From Pilaira anomala (lineage: Eukaryota; Mucoromycota; Mucoromycetes; Mucorales; Mucoraceae), in assembly GCA_025716855.1 (NCBI GenBank), contig JAIXMQ010000015.1:546776-610775 (forward strand): a DNA stretch of 64,000 bases, in the 5' to 3' direction. Within the stretch, counting starts at the first letter, position 1. Every line of letters begins with the position of its first letter. The notes under the pieces are model-generated. The model ran no database searches. It had not been told where the DNA came from and saw nothing but the letters and a program-made list of their open reading frames with translations. Below, one piece after another: positions 1 through 12,356 of the stretch. The position numbers and the translations under genes were made by a program.

Positions 1-91
1 ATGCATTATTGTACCTGATATGATTATTGTAAATAGATAATTTAATAAGAAAAGTTATTTTGTTTTGTCAGATTGTATATTTAACTGAAGA

Positions 92-118
92 TCTCTCTCT
101 CTCTCTCTCTCTCTCTCT
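92..118. repeat. (CT)n microsatellite
   Basis: An uninterrupted run of about 13 CT dinucleotides, directly visible. It creates artificial Ser-Leu or Arg-Glu repeats when translated. Confidence 0.9.
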
Positions 119-1249
119 TACTTTCTTTTTTAGTAATGTATCGATCGAAACTATAATAGAGCTTTTAAAGATCCTAACTAACCCTCTGGTTACTCCTTTC
201 TCTCTCCTATTTTTTCTTATATGGATTATATTCGACACGTCATTTACCAACTTTATGGTTCATTAAAAAATAATTATAAACAAGGAACTTTTTATCAAAA
301 AAAAAAAAAAAAGATCATCAAATGAAAGGGAATTATAAGGAAATTCTCGGTTTAATAAAGACAACATAAATATTATTAGACTGTTTTCTAAAAAGGACCT
401 TTTTAAGAGGCTCTTTTTTATTTGGAATTTGTAAAGTATTTTTTTTTTTTTTTTTTTATAGAAGCATAATGAATGCATTTAACACAAAAAAAAGTAGAAT
501 TGAACTCTTTCAGGAGTTTTTTTTTTTTACATAAAAACTCTCTTTTTTACAATTTAATAAAAATCCAATCTTTTAAATTACTCTGTTTCACAAATCACGC
601 ATCTCCTTTTTAACACAATAATAAACAAAACGTTATTTACTTCAACTAAATTTAGCGTATTTATACCTTTTCATTTTTTGTACTAATAATATTTTAGCTC
701 TGTTTTTCTAATACCACACCCAAAGATTTTTTTTTTTAACGTTTGTCTTAGATACTTTCCTTATATGACAATAAGGGTTACAATGGGGGGATTGGGCTTT
801 TTTAAATTTGGAAATTGGGGGGGGGGGTGAATGCAAAATAAAATAATCTGATTTTTATTGGTTTCAATATTTCTACTGAAACAGCTACTGAAGAGCCTCT
901 AAAATAAGGCTTTAATTTAGAACAGAAACATCCGTAGCAGCAGAATAGCTTTACAGCAAAAGAGACGCAGAAACATGTCGCAGAAAGCGACAGTAATTAC
1001 GAATCACTTACCTATAAAAGTAAATTTTTAAATTACCTAAGAAGACTTTAGTTGCTACAATAAAAAAAAAAAGAAAGAGCAAATAACTATAAAGATCAAA
1101 TGTATGACCTTGAGCGATTAAAAACATAACAGTAAGAGTTGCCTTCGTTTTACTTTACATGAAAGAAATTAAAGGGATAGAAAAAAAACGAATCTGTATA
1201 GGAATTTGACAGTTACATATTGGGGGGGGGGTGTTCAGACCAATTTTGT

Positions 1250-1789
1250 ACTAAAATCGTACAAAATTTAAAATAGTCTGATTGGTTAAAAAAAATTTAT
1301 GATGCATTGTACCTCGAGTATTGCCATCCTCGAGTACTTTTACTTGGCTCTTGTCTCTTGAATGTAATGTGTCACTTGCATTACAGGAGCATGAAACGAA
1401 CACACAACAATCAACAAGCGATCTGTTTCTCAAACAATTACACATCAGTTGCAGTAATTTGACATGAGTGTCTTCTGTCTCTTTTCCTTCTTTAGATTCC
1501 CTTACACTGTAATTCTCCTTCTTTAAACTTTTGATGTACTCTTGGTACTCTTCAAGATAAGAAACTACATTTTTTAAAGTATTGTCTATAGTAAAACCCG
1601 ATAATTAAAATGCTTGCTTTCTACAAATTGAAGTTAAACTTAATACCTAAGTATTCATCCTTTAATACATACAGGTTTCTTACTTGTACTTTTTGTCCTG
1701 TACTGAGGTAAATTCTTTTCATCGGAGAGTCTGTTAAGAGTACCTTTGCCGACTTCAACCATTTTCCAAGGCTGCTGACATTTTGCGTG

Positions 1790-1822
<33 letters not shown>

Positions 1823-1850
1823 ATATAAATATGTATTTAAATTCTGCATC
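1250..1850 (-). pseudogene. Possible decayed coding fragment, unknown family
   Basis: On the minus strand, from about 1590 down to 1250, one frame reads a hydrophilic stretch (NTLKNVVSYLEEYQEYIKSL and onward) that runs into a Cys-containing segment (MCNCLRNRSLVDCCVF). A second piece at 1655-1790 reads QQPWKMVEVGKGTLNRLSDE before ending. These look more protein-like than the surrounding AT-rich DNA. I find no convincing start, splice structure or known domain. The pieces are separated by a TAA microsatellite and stops, so this is at best a relic. Confidence 0.25.
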
Positions 1851-1969
1851 GTTTACATATCATATTATACGGTAAAATAGTTCATCTATCAAGGGACTTT
1901 ACTTTTTGACAAGAGATCCATTATAGGCTTAAAAAAAAAAGAGGCGTCTACAAGCCTTTGTGGGGTGTG

Positions 1970-2205
1970 GAAAGAGATACTTTTTGCAAAAATCCAGAGA
2001 TAGGCACTGGGCGATTTTTGCCCAAAAGTATACTTTTCCCTCCTTTTTAGACGATTTGATTGGCTAATATTTCTTTCCGCAGTAGCAAAAAAAAAAATTG
2101 GCCTTTTTCTTTATCAAAAAAACTTAATTGAGGTCAATAAACACGAAGTATAAGCACAGGAGCTTTGCTACTGTAATATAGTGGTAGTTGCATATGTTTT
2201 TTTTT
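1970..2205 (+). repeat. Solitary arm of the foldback-like repeat (unit B)
   Basis: It contains the diagnostic series 'gatttttgcc-aaaagta-acttttcc', then 'gatttgattggct', then 'ctttttctttatca', ending near a 'gctactgtaatata' motif. The same order and spacing recur at 17150-17350 and 21660-21860, and in reverse at 19800-19900 and 34740-34800. This copy is the most diverged. Confidence 0.65.
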
Positions 2206-2886
2206 ATTAAAAAAAAAACTTTTCTTAAGGACTTTAGCCAATAAATACTTGCTGCCATTTTTTCCAACTCTTTCGCGTATCAAACATTATTTTAGTGTTC
2301 ATCAGTTTGAATCTGATAAACTATGAAGGTTACCTTCAATTGAAGACACTCCCAGTATATTTCAAATCTCGCCAAATGTTCTAACAATACTACTGATATT
2401 TAATGTGGATTATTTCATTTACAATAAAAATTTAAAATCAAAGAGCAACGGGCGAATGAAATGAGAGACATGATGCTTTTTCTTGAAGGAAAGACAGAAG
2501 GATTATTATCCTTCTAAATCAGCGCGATTACTCTAAAATCATCATACCACTGTGGTGAGGGTACCTCTATCTCCTATTAATTATCTTTATTACCTTAACA
2601 GAATATACAAAGTAATTTAGTTCCCTTCTCTTTTATTTACGTTTTATGGATACTAAGTATTTGATTACATGAGTAATAAAGAAGGGTCAATCTATAAAAT
2701 TCGAAAAAGAAAAACAGTCCATGTATAAAAAAGGTTAATTTGCTCTTGTCAAAAAAAACAAAATTATGCTAAAAAAAAAAAAGACATGACATAAGTACAA
2801 AAGTAATAAAAATGAATTGATAATACAAAAACAGAGTTTATTGGGGGGGAATTATTTTATTATAATAGAAGTTTAAATAAAATAAA

Positions 2887-3719
2887 TTAAGCAATGAGCT
2901 CGACAACTAAAAGATTCATCAAAAAAAAAATAGTAGTTAGTATATAAGAAAAAAAAAACCCCCCGTATAAAATAATTAAAATACATACCACCACCGGCAG
3001 CCTTGATCTTCTTCTCAGCAAGAGCAGAGACGAAACGGGCACGAACAATGACGGGTTGAGAAATAGTACCCTTAGCCAAGACCTTACCGTAACCCTTTTG
3101 GAGGGTATCGATAACAGGAACCTTCTCGGTGTTCTTGTACTTCTCACGAACACCTTCACCAGCAAGAGTCCAGATCTTGTCCAAGTTGACAATAGGACGC
3201 CAGTTGACATTGTTCTTCAAATGGAATTGACGCATACCGACCTTACCAAAGTAACCAGGATGGTATTTATCCATGTTAATACGGTGATGATGTTGACCAC
3301 CAGCAAGACCACGACCACCAGGATGCTTTCTGTGCTTTCCAACACGACCGTGACCGGCTGAGACGTGTCCACGCTTCTTTCTGTTGTGATGAAGTCTGGT
3401 AGGCTATTTTTTAATAAAAAATTTATAGTTTAATATCTATTTGTTCATATGTAGCTACTACGCATATAAAGAAGGAAAAAAGCATAATCGACCAATGAAG
3501 CATGTTTATATTAATTGAATTGAAATGTTGAATTGAATCAAAAAATAATATTTTTTTTTTTTAAAATATCCATCAAATCCATCAATCCATCCAAAACGTT
3601 CGAATCCATCTATATATAGTGTGTGTGTATGTGTGTGTCATGTTTATTTCTTTTCCTCATTGTTCTCTTATGCTTTTCGTCTTTATATGTGTACATCATC
3701 TTATAGCCAAACTCACCAT
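2887..3719 (-). CDS. RPL28: Large-subunit ribosomal protein uL15 (yeast L28, human L27a)
   Basis: Structural protein of the cytosolic 60S ribosomal subunit. Three exons on the minus strand: ATG alone (3717-3719), 2989-3403, and 2887-2906. Introns are 3404-3716 (GTGAGT donor directly after the ATG) and 2907-2988 (GTATGT donor). The spliced product is 145 residues (yeast 149), starting [18 protein letters not shown] and ending AAGGVVELIA, the family's usual C-terminus. Family landmarks are the basic Gly/His-rich N-terminus ([11 protein letters not shown]), GGQHHHRIN around residues 36-44 (His39 matches the position of the hydroxylated histidine known in human L27a), and [14 protein letters not shown]. 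The start was chosen because only an ATG ending exactly at a donor site restores the conserved Met-Pro-Thr start. The 5' UTR is T/C-rich, common for ribosomal protein genes. Confidence 0.95.
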
Positions 3720-3861
3720 TTCAATAAAAGAGGAGGTTTTTCACACTCGCTATTTCCACTCTGTAATTTCAATCAAAAAAAAAAAAAAAATAGTAAAAAA
3801 ATCCCGGGCAAGCTATGTTCAAAGTCCGGGAACAAAAAAGCTTATTTTATGATGTAAACAT

Positions 3862-4488
3862 TTATTGCATTAACAGTTTTAAATCAATACCTAATATCAC
3901 TTTACATGCTTTAAAATGTTCTTTAAAATGATCCAAAGTCTTTTCCTTTTCACTTTCTTGAATAGCAAAAGAAGTCAAAGCAACCAATTCTTCATTTGGC
4001 AAATTATGAAAATAAATGACGGATTTCATCGTAGCTATCTCTTCTTGAGACTTTGGTAAATTACCTGGATATCCTAGTATCACTGCCATCATTTCTTCCT
4101 CAATAAACTTTTCTTCTCCTTTCAACACAATTGCCAATTCATTGATTGAACATGTAGTAGAATAAATCAACACAGATCCATTCAAATCCGATTCAGGTGT
4201 CTGGATATCTTTTATCACTTGATATTTTAATTTCCTTTCTTTTAATGCAAATAAAGCTGGCTCAATCACGGTTTCCAGGTACAGTCGGTTGATCTTTTCA
4301 TCTCGAAACTCAACCAGTACACTCGGTTTCAGTCCAATTAACGCAAACCCAAATTCTCCATAAAGCAACATATCCTCTGCTTTTAATTGTCCATGAAATG
4401 TGATATGTTGGATCGTACCCTCATCTAGTTTTTTCCAAAATTGTTCTTCTAATAACTTGAAATATTCAAACCCTTGTTTCACTTCCAT
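3862..4488 (-). CDS. Conserved-looking protein of unknown function, 208 aa
   Basis: A single uninterrupted exon of 208 residues from an ATG at 4486-4488. I do not recognise the family. The composition is that of a folded soluble protein: mixed alpha/beta hydrophobic pattern, no signal peptide, no transmembrane segment, no low complexity. Features include a hydrophobic strand region (LLYGEFGFALIGLKPSVLVE, about residues 41-60), a KGEEKFIEEEMMAVILGYPG segment (about 123-142), and an acidic/basic C-terminal helix. It lies 142 bases downstream of the uL15 start on the same strand and shares a 197-base divergent promoter with the DUF1764 gene at 4686. Function is not inferred. Confidence 0.8.
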   Translation of the reverse strand: MEVKQGFEYFKLLEEQFWKKLDEGTIQHITFHGQLKAEDMLLYGEFGFALIGLKPSVLVEFRDEKINRLYLETVIEPALFALKERKLKYQVIKDIQTPESDLNGSVLIYSTTCSINELAIVLKGEEKFIEEEMMAVILGYPGNLPKSQEEIATMKSVIYFHNLPNEELVALTSFAIQESEKEKTLDHFKEHFKACKVILGIDLKLLMQ

Positions 4489-4685
4489 AATAATAATAAA
4501 TTAAAAAAAAAAAAAAGAAAGATGGTTTTGTTCTGGTTTTCTTCAATTCATTCCCTTCTTCTGCTGCTGTGACTTATTAAAATCGTGACCTTTTTTCCTT
4601 CTTTTCTTCCCCTCTAATTTTTTTTCTCTCTCTCTGTTTCTCTCTCTTTTTTTTTTCTTGTGCATAAAAGAAACTATATATCACT

Positions 4686-5492
4686 ATGGGAAAGAAATCA
4701 ACAGGTAAGAAACTCTATCAACCAACCCAAAGGAATTCTCTCTAAATTTTTTTTTCAATAGAAAAAAAACCCACTACCACAAAAAAGGAAAAGACCGTTG
4801 CCGTCAAAGACGCCGGTATCAAAAAACCCAACACACCTCGTAAAGGAAAGAACGTCATAGCCAGTACAAACGAAATCGATGATATCTTTAGTAACAAAAA
4901 AATCTCGGACGCTTCTGAAATTGATGATATCTTCAACACAAAGACAATCAAGGAGGATGATGAAACAACAACACCTGAAAAATCAAAGAAATTTAAAGAA
5001 CCTGTCTTATCAAAGAGTGCAAAGAGAAAGGCTGCTAAAAAATCAAAGCAAACCATTGAAGAACCTTTAGAACAAGAAGAAGAAGAGGAGCAAGAGGAAT
5101 TAACTGAAGAACAAGTGAAAAAGGTAGAGGAAGTTGTCTTTGCTGAATTGGCTGCTGTCAAAAACTCAAAGTCTCCTGCAAAACGTTCTGCTCCTCCACC
5201 TACTGTAGATGAAGATTTTGGGGATTCTCGAGGCATTAAAAAGACAAGTAAGTTTAAAAGTCATCTATTTGATTTCTTGATTTTTTTTTTTTTGACACTT
5301 TTTTTTTATATCTAGATCGTACTACCGATGATGGATATCCTCTTTATGATGTAAAGGATTTAAATATCGGTCATGGTTTAGATACACCTGAATGTCCTTT
5401 TGACTGTAAATGCTGTAAGTAACATAAAACCTGAATCCTATATACTACCTAAACAACATACTTAAACTATTTTTTTTTTATTAGGCTTCTAA
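4686..5492 (+). CDS. DUF1764 family protein with C-terminal CPFDCxCCF motif
   Basis: Four exons: 4686-4704, 4762-5247, 5316-5414, 5485-5492, with GTAAG donors and AG acceptors; phases join to 203 residues. The N-terminal two-thirds is Lys/Glu-rich and probably disordered, with basic runs that could act as nuclear signals and two copies of an (S/N)EIDDIF motif (about residues 44-65). The C-terminus reads RTTDDGYPLYDVKDLNIGHG, then TPECPFDCKCCF, which matches the DUF1764 signature (a 'DG-P-Y' segment followed by a terminal Cys cluster, CPFDCxCCF). The final two residues are supplied by an 8-base last exon. The molecular role of DUF1764 is unknown to me; the Cys cluster suggests metal binding, which is inference. 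It converges with UBR1 (106 bases between stops). Confidence 0.88.
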
Positions 5493-5598
5493 CTAGATGA
5501 TATTAAAAAAAAAAAAAAAATAGAGATTTTATTCAATTCATTCATTTTTTTTTTATGTGTGCTGTACAATATCTATTTTTTGTTTTACTTTTTTTTTT

Positions 5599-5866
5599 TT
5601 AAAAAGTTTCCCAAATAGTTCCAGTATAAGTAGACTCCATCTTTCTTCTTACAAAAGAAGGTATAGATTGATTTAACCACATCTGTCTGATTTGTTCATA
5701 TCTTTTTGCATTAAGGAATTGAGGTGCACCACGCTTCAAGTAAATATCTGCTTCTCCATGACTATCGAGATAAGGTGCACTCATAATATTTCCGCCATTA
5801 TCGTGTAAAAATAAAAGGAAACAATCTTCAACCATGATATAAATACCAATTTCACCACCACAACTA

Positions 5867-5906
<40 letters not shown>

Positions 5907-8900
5907 TATGTATATGCAATTTAGTATATATAAAAAGTAGTACATACTATCCATAACAACTTACGTTCTCATATGCGTATTACATTCACCTCTACTTCCT
6001 TCTGTACAACAGAATCGATGTGCGCAAACAAACGTACCACAAATCAAACAAATAGCTGAATGTTCAGGCACTGTCTTACACTTCTTACAAGGTCGCTTTG
6101 AGCTTTCATCCAATAACTGATCTAAACGATACGGTAAGACCACCAATTTAAGTTTCGTAGGTAAATTAAGTTTGATATTCTCAAACAAACTTCCACCTTC
6201 TGTAACAGCACTTGTAGTAATCAAAGGAAGAACTTCTTGATTTTCAACACGATTGACATAATCGATACACCATCCATGAATTAATTCTTGTTCAAAAGTT
6301 TCTAATTCAAATGTCGATTCCAATGATGGTAATCTCAAGATCTCTAAAAGGTTATTAAATTCACTCTTATCTTCCATCAATTCATCAGTAGGTGTTTGAG
6401 GAATAAATCCATGACGTACAATCATAAACAAGAGTGATTTACGAAGGAAAGGTAATACAAATAAACGTACAAGTGCTACAAGTGCACCAGGTTGAACTAC
6501 CTTAAAGAATTCATCAATCGATGCTTGAGATACCTTCAAGAGTCCAAGAACATAGGTTGTAAATTGTTGAATTCCTTCGGTACCTACCAACTGTTGTTGA
6601 TTTCCATTGAGAGTCTCCAAGAGCTTACTAATCTTGGGATCTTTCAAGAGCGTGTCGTTTTTATTCACACTATCCACAATTTTAATCACAATCTTGGTAA
6701 TTTCTGCAAGATAGAGAGATCGTAAGAAATGATGAGGTTCAATCGCTGGATCTTCCGTCACACAGAAACTTAATCGAACAAACACTCTAAATGGATCATC
6801 CGCTAATAAAGGAATTGTTCGGGTCTTGATACAGATAGATGATTCACATGCATTACCAGGCATAAACTGATTCATGACCTTCAATGCTAATTTATCATTC
6901 ACCCCAGGTTCATCCGTTTGCCAAGGAGAATCCATCAATTTAGGAATCAATAAATTCGTCATACCCAGAATTTTCAACAACAATTGTGAAGTACTTGACA
7001 CATCATCGATAAAAGTACCCGTATGTTCCGCCATCAAATCTCTTGCTCGTGTACCTTCTACTCCTCTTTGTGCAATTTCAAAATCTGCAATCGTATCCGA
7101 ATACATATCTTGTAATTCCTGAATCGAGTGATACAAATTCAAGGACGCATCTGCAGAAGTAATATCATGTCCAAGTGTTGTATGCACGACCTTCATGAAT
7201 TTATTGTAAAGTAACTTGAGATTCTTTTCATCCGTGATCACTAAATCTGGATTATTGCTCGTAAATGGTAATTCTTCATTAAATGTACCAAGATCAATCT
7301 TCTTTTCTACATTCGAGATAAAATCTTTGACTGTCTTGCTGAAATCTTTATAAGCTGTTGAAGGTGCCATCACACCAGGATACACTTCTTTTTTACCTTT
7401 CCAAACAACCGGTACCAAGACGTTACCTAATGCTTTACATAATGGACAAAGGAATCGACTCTTGGGTGCAATCGATAACGGGAAAAGTCGACTCAATTCA
7501 CCTAGGATTTGATTATCAACTGAACGTTGATAGGTATCAAAACATTCCGAATGCATTAAATGACCACAGGAAGAGATATCCAAACCAGACTTATGCGCCT
7601 CGGTAGGAAATCCAGTGAATGGAGGTGCCGTTTCTTCTCTTGGTTCCCAAGGATGTACATGATTACTTGATTCCAAGATATCTGCCAACACTTCCTTATC
7701 ATCCATCACCGCATATCTTTGCGTATTCGCAAGTTGAATTAAACCCAAAGTACCAAACAACTTTGTATTATCCAACTCTTCTTGACATACAATACACGTA
7801 TCAGCTGGGAAATGACATTTACGAACAATCTCAATTTCATCTTCATTAGAACCAGAATCATTCTTATTTGCCGTCGTTGTCTCTTCATATGTTTCAGTGA
7901 TATCTTCATCCTCTTCTTCTGTCTTGTAAAGGTCAGAGTGTTTCTCCATGAATTTAGATTGGGCGTTTGCAAATTGAGACATGATAGCTGCTTGACGTGC
8001 TTTAGCAGCTGCCTTTTTACGTTCGTATTCAGATAACCCTTCATTTCCTGCTCCACCGCTCGCATCACGTTTGACTTCTCTTGCTTTCAACTCTTTCCAA
8101 TCCTCGATGATTTCTCTTGCACTTTCAGGCCCATGTTGTTCGATCTTATCCACAATAAACCCAAGGCGTTTATGAATATGTTCTAATTCAGTATCATTCA
8201 AGCAATTCAAAAGCACCTTTAATAAAGTAGATCGTGTCATTTCAATCTCATTCACTTGAATAGGATATTGATCTGTCACCGCATGCTCAATAAAGTTCTT
8301 TGTATTCGATTCATCCATCACGATATCAGCTCGGTATTTACCCTTGACATCCATCGCGGCTAATTCACTAGCAGCACTATTTTGATCCGTCACTGCCAAC
8401 ATACCCAAATAAAGTACTTCATCCAATATAGTATCACTCTTGGACTCCTTATGCCATTTCGAATCACATAAACAGTACACAATAATTTGACATAACGTAT
8501 GTGAATGCAAGAACTTACCCAAGTGTCTAAATGGTCCAACCCCAATACGATCCGATTTAGGCACCACCAAGAACTCTTCTTTATCACTCACAACCTTATC
8601 TGGGTGTACTTGATTCCATCGTTTCTTCATCACCAAATGTGCTTCTTCACGTTGATTACGTGTATAATGCCAGAAATAAGGGTTGATATCATCAATATAC
8701 TCGGGTTTAATCTCATATAATCCTTTATCGCTGAATCCATCCGGTGCTTTAAAGTTCGCCACTAAATTCAATTGAGTCTCAAACGATTCATCTTCATTGT
8801 AGTGTTCAGGAATGTGTTTCAAGAGTTCAGAGTAGGACATACTCTTGATACCAAGGTATTGAATAATGAATTGACGTACACGTTGTTCCATAGAGTGACC

Positions 8901-11900
8901 AGACGCATAAGCATGTTCTGTGGCCATAATAATTAATAAGTTCAAGAATTCTTCTACCATATGGGTCTTTTGCTTTGCATCGTAGATTGATTTCTTTCCT
9001 GGTTTGCCTCGGAACCAATCTGCAAGTTGGAATCGATCAATTAATGTTAATAGGATCTGGTCGCTATCACATACTGTGAATCCCACTTGTAAAAGATAAA
9101 TATCACAATCCAAAGTATTTTCACGTACATTGACGTCTTTATAAGTTAAGCACTAAAAAAAAAAAAAAAAGAGATAAGTAAAAAAAAATAAAAAAAAATA
9201 AAAAAAATCTTATTTTACCATATTACGAATTTGTGAACCATTTCTAACCCAAACACCACATCCAACTTGAGCAAGTAAAGCCATGGTTCTGATAGGAAAA
9301 TCAATCACTGTCAAAAACATATCATGTTCCTTACTAGGTAAAGCATCATTCACCATTTGCTTGAACCCGCCTAACCAACCTAATTCATTCAAAACACATT
9401 CATGCAAGAGTGAGACATTTTCAAATAATTCAGATAATAACCAATGGAAAGGAAGATGTACTGAAACTGGATTCTGTGTAATATCATAATCAACAATTTC
9501 AAACGTGCCTGCATTAGGTGTACTGACTTGATGATACGTTTGATGAGCCAATCCTTTCACAATAATTCTGTCATCTGTAAATCCTTGAGGCAAGTCCTTT
9601 CTTGGTGCAAGATGTGGATCCCAATCATTGATCGCTTTTAACACACGATAAATTGCACGACACAAGTTACGTGATGCATCTGGAATAGGTGTTTCGGGTG
9701 AAGAGCTGGTTGGATCAAAACATTCTGCAAATAATCGAAATATTTTAGATGTTTGAAGTGTCAAGTTGAATGCAGGCACCCAAGATTGTGATTCATACTC
9801 TACATGTGTCACTAATTGGCGTCGAGTAGGATCCATGCCTTGGAACTGATACAATGTATCAATGAATTGACGAAGATGAATAGGGTTCTTTGAGATTTCT
9901 AATTTAACAAGTTCTGCATTCATAACATATCGTAAATCATAAAGTGTGTACGCATATCGATGTCGTTTAATTGCCTTTGAATTACAATCTACTTGAGATC
10001 CCGCATACTCTTTCATATCTTCTGGCAGCACCATATGAATTTCATCCGTTAAAAAGAAGTTCTTCAGGATCGAACAAACAATACCAAAGAATCGATAATC
10101 GTTCACGAGCAAGTAAGCAACTGTAGGTACAGTTAATAATTGAACGGATAAGGTCGTAATCGAATGTTCAATCTCTCTATCCTTGAAAAAGAACGCATCA
10201 ATCAATTCAGGATAATTACGAGCATATCGGATACCGAGAACAGGTCGATATTCAAAATTTGAAATAAACGTGCCAATCAATAAGTCCTTCATACAGATAC
10301 GCGCTGTCTTCCAAAGACGTAAATCGAATTGCAAGAGATAATCTAATCGAAGTTTACGCTTGAAATCCATTTTTAAATTAAAATCACTTCGACGGGTGGC
10401 CGAGAGATCATTCTTGTTTTTACCCGTATAAGGAATACTAAATTTCTCTGCAATCTCCCTTTCTTCCAACTCTAATTTCTCGCAATATTCAAGCCATTCA
10501 TCCAAGCTCCAATCCATATCCAAGATATCACGGACTTTATGAGCCTTTCCTCCTCCTCCTCCTCCTGATTTGGGTTGAGGTGAATTTGACAATCTTCTTC
10601 TCTTTACAATTTCGGCTTGATGAGCTGAAGAAGATGCCGGTGTAGTCGAATTCGCACGTCCTTCTCTTCTTCTAGTACCACTATGAGCTTCTTGTTGAGA
10701 AGATGATTCTGCGGTTTCTTGTAAGTTTCCGGAATCTGTTTCCATGTCTGTCACTTCAGGTTCAGTTTCTTGTTGATGATGTTGATGATGACGATGCGCG
10801 TCATCTTCACTCTCCGACATTTCATACTCTTCAGCAGTGTGACCTTCACTATGAGCATTTCCATACTCACTAGTAGCATCTTCATACTCGTCAGCAGTAT
10901 GACCTTCACTATCTGTATCAACTGAAATTACATTAAAGAATTCATCAACACCATCTTCGTCTAAAAGCATATCTTGATCGATTTCATCCATATCAAGACC
11001 TTCACCATCACCATCAAATATCATACCGCCATCGTCAGAATCTACATCTGATCCTTGATCATCGATTTCACTATCTGGCATTCTACCTCGTCTAGCACGC
11101 GTACTTAAAGAAGCAAGACCGGGACTTAAACTCCATTCTCCCGCCAAGACTTGACAAATCATATCACGGATAATATTGTTTCCACCTTCTATTTGATTAA
11201 AGAACTTGTATTGACTTCCAGTTAAATCCTTAAGCCAGTCCAACAAAAGACCCGCAATTTCTTCTCTTACGGTCTTTTGAGAAGAACTAATGGAGACAGC
11301 TAATTGAATAGATGTAATGGTTTTAGCAATCTCAATCAAATCCTCAATATTGTCTGATTCCTTGATCACAAAACGACCATAAAGATCAACACATTCAGCT
11401 GCATAACTTGCTTCTTCCTTTGTACATCCAATCGCTTCTTGTACGATCCGAATCACGACATTAAATGAATGTTTTTCGTCATTCCAAAGTATACAAGAAT
11501 ACTTTTGACCTTCTAAATTCACAGGTAATCCAAGTGCTTCATGAGAATCTACACAATCCTTTTGAATATCTTGTACAGTACTGATTTCAGCAGGAGAAGA
11601 AACAACGTCCTCTAAAGAAGTAGCAAATGTCTCTAAAATATAATTGATCACAACAACCATTGTATCTCGAATTGAGTTCATCAAACTATCTGGGATAGAT
11701 GAAATAGGATCTAATGCGTTTTCGTTGGATACACTACTATCAGATGAATTGGGTATATCGGAACGAGCTGAATGAATTTTACATTCAAGTGGAATCTTCC
11801 ATGCTTCTGGATCACCACAATCACAGCATCCTCCAGCTCCTTTACTAATCCAAATCTTTATATCATGACCATCATGATTTGTTGCATGAAAACATTTAGA

Positions 11901-12356
11901 GCACATTACACATGTATCATCTAAACCGCAGTTTCTAAATTAAGTATATATATCAATATCAAATATCCCCACGTCTATTTTAAGTAAAAATTAGTGCGCT
12001 TACTTGCAACGATAAACACTTTCTCCCTTCTTAAATAAATGACCACACTGTTTGCCTCTTTGACTTTCCAAATTTTCTGGCGTCGCAGCTGAACTCGTAT
12101 CGTCTTTTGTTCCAAACAACTGATATTTTTCAAGAAGTTCAGTAAGGTTATCTTCTTTTCCTGCTTCTTTAAAAAAATACTTTTGAAGCATAGCGAGATC
12201 ATTGCTCCATAATGCACGATAACAATGCGTCAAGATATGTTTTTGTGAATTGCGTGGAATTCGACTCTTGTACATTAAAGGTGCTTCTGTTAAAAACGTC
12301 TTGAGTTGGGCAGGTGTAACACGTGCACTCTCTGCACTTTCTACCGTCTGTGACAT
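5599..12356 (-). CDS. UBR1: UBR1-type N-recognin, RING E3 ubiquitin ligase of the N-degron pathway
   Basis: Recognises destabilising N-terminal residues and ubiquitinates the substrate for the proteasome. Four minus-strand exons (12004-12356, 9219-11934, 5965-9152, 5599-5863) join in frame to 2,173 residues; yeast Ubr1 is about 1,950. Domains in order: UBR box about 104-175 (CGHLFKKGESVYRC spans the first splice junction, then CGLDDTC, CSKCFHATNHDGHD and GGCCDCGDPEAW at about 152-163), the type-1 degron pocket; ClpS-like adaptor region from about 269 (WNDEKHSFNVVIRIVQEA), the type-2 site; an acidic Ser/Asp/Glu-rich insert about 400-545 with two EGHTA(D/E)EYE repeats and a His tract; RING-type finger about 1470-1600 (CIVCQEE, CGHLMHSECF, FLCPLCKALG); C-terminal Cys/His cap about 2045-2115 (CKKCKTVPEHSAICLICGTF onward) ending in the last exon. 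All motif cysteines and histidines that I can check are present, so the gene looks functional. UBR2-like paralogy cannot be excluded. Confidence 0.93.

Larger units (their letters stand above)
1..2886. other. AT-rich gene-poor region left of the uL15 gene
   Basis: I see no intact gene here. The stretch is rich in A/T homopolymers and G runs. It holds a CT microsatellite (92-118), a TAA microsatellite (about 1796-1822), a possible decayed coding stretch on the minus strand (1250-1850) and one arm of a dispersed repeat (1970-2205). The short open frames at 60-480 are translations of simple repeats and poly-A/T and carry no recognisable motif. Confidence 0.6.

Noticed and set aside
60..478. Several open frames of 60-71 codons on both strands
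   Set aside because: They translate CT repeats and poly-A/T runs, overlap one another on opposite strands, and have no recognisable motif.
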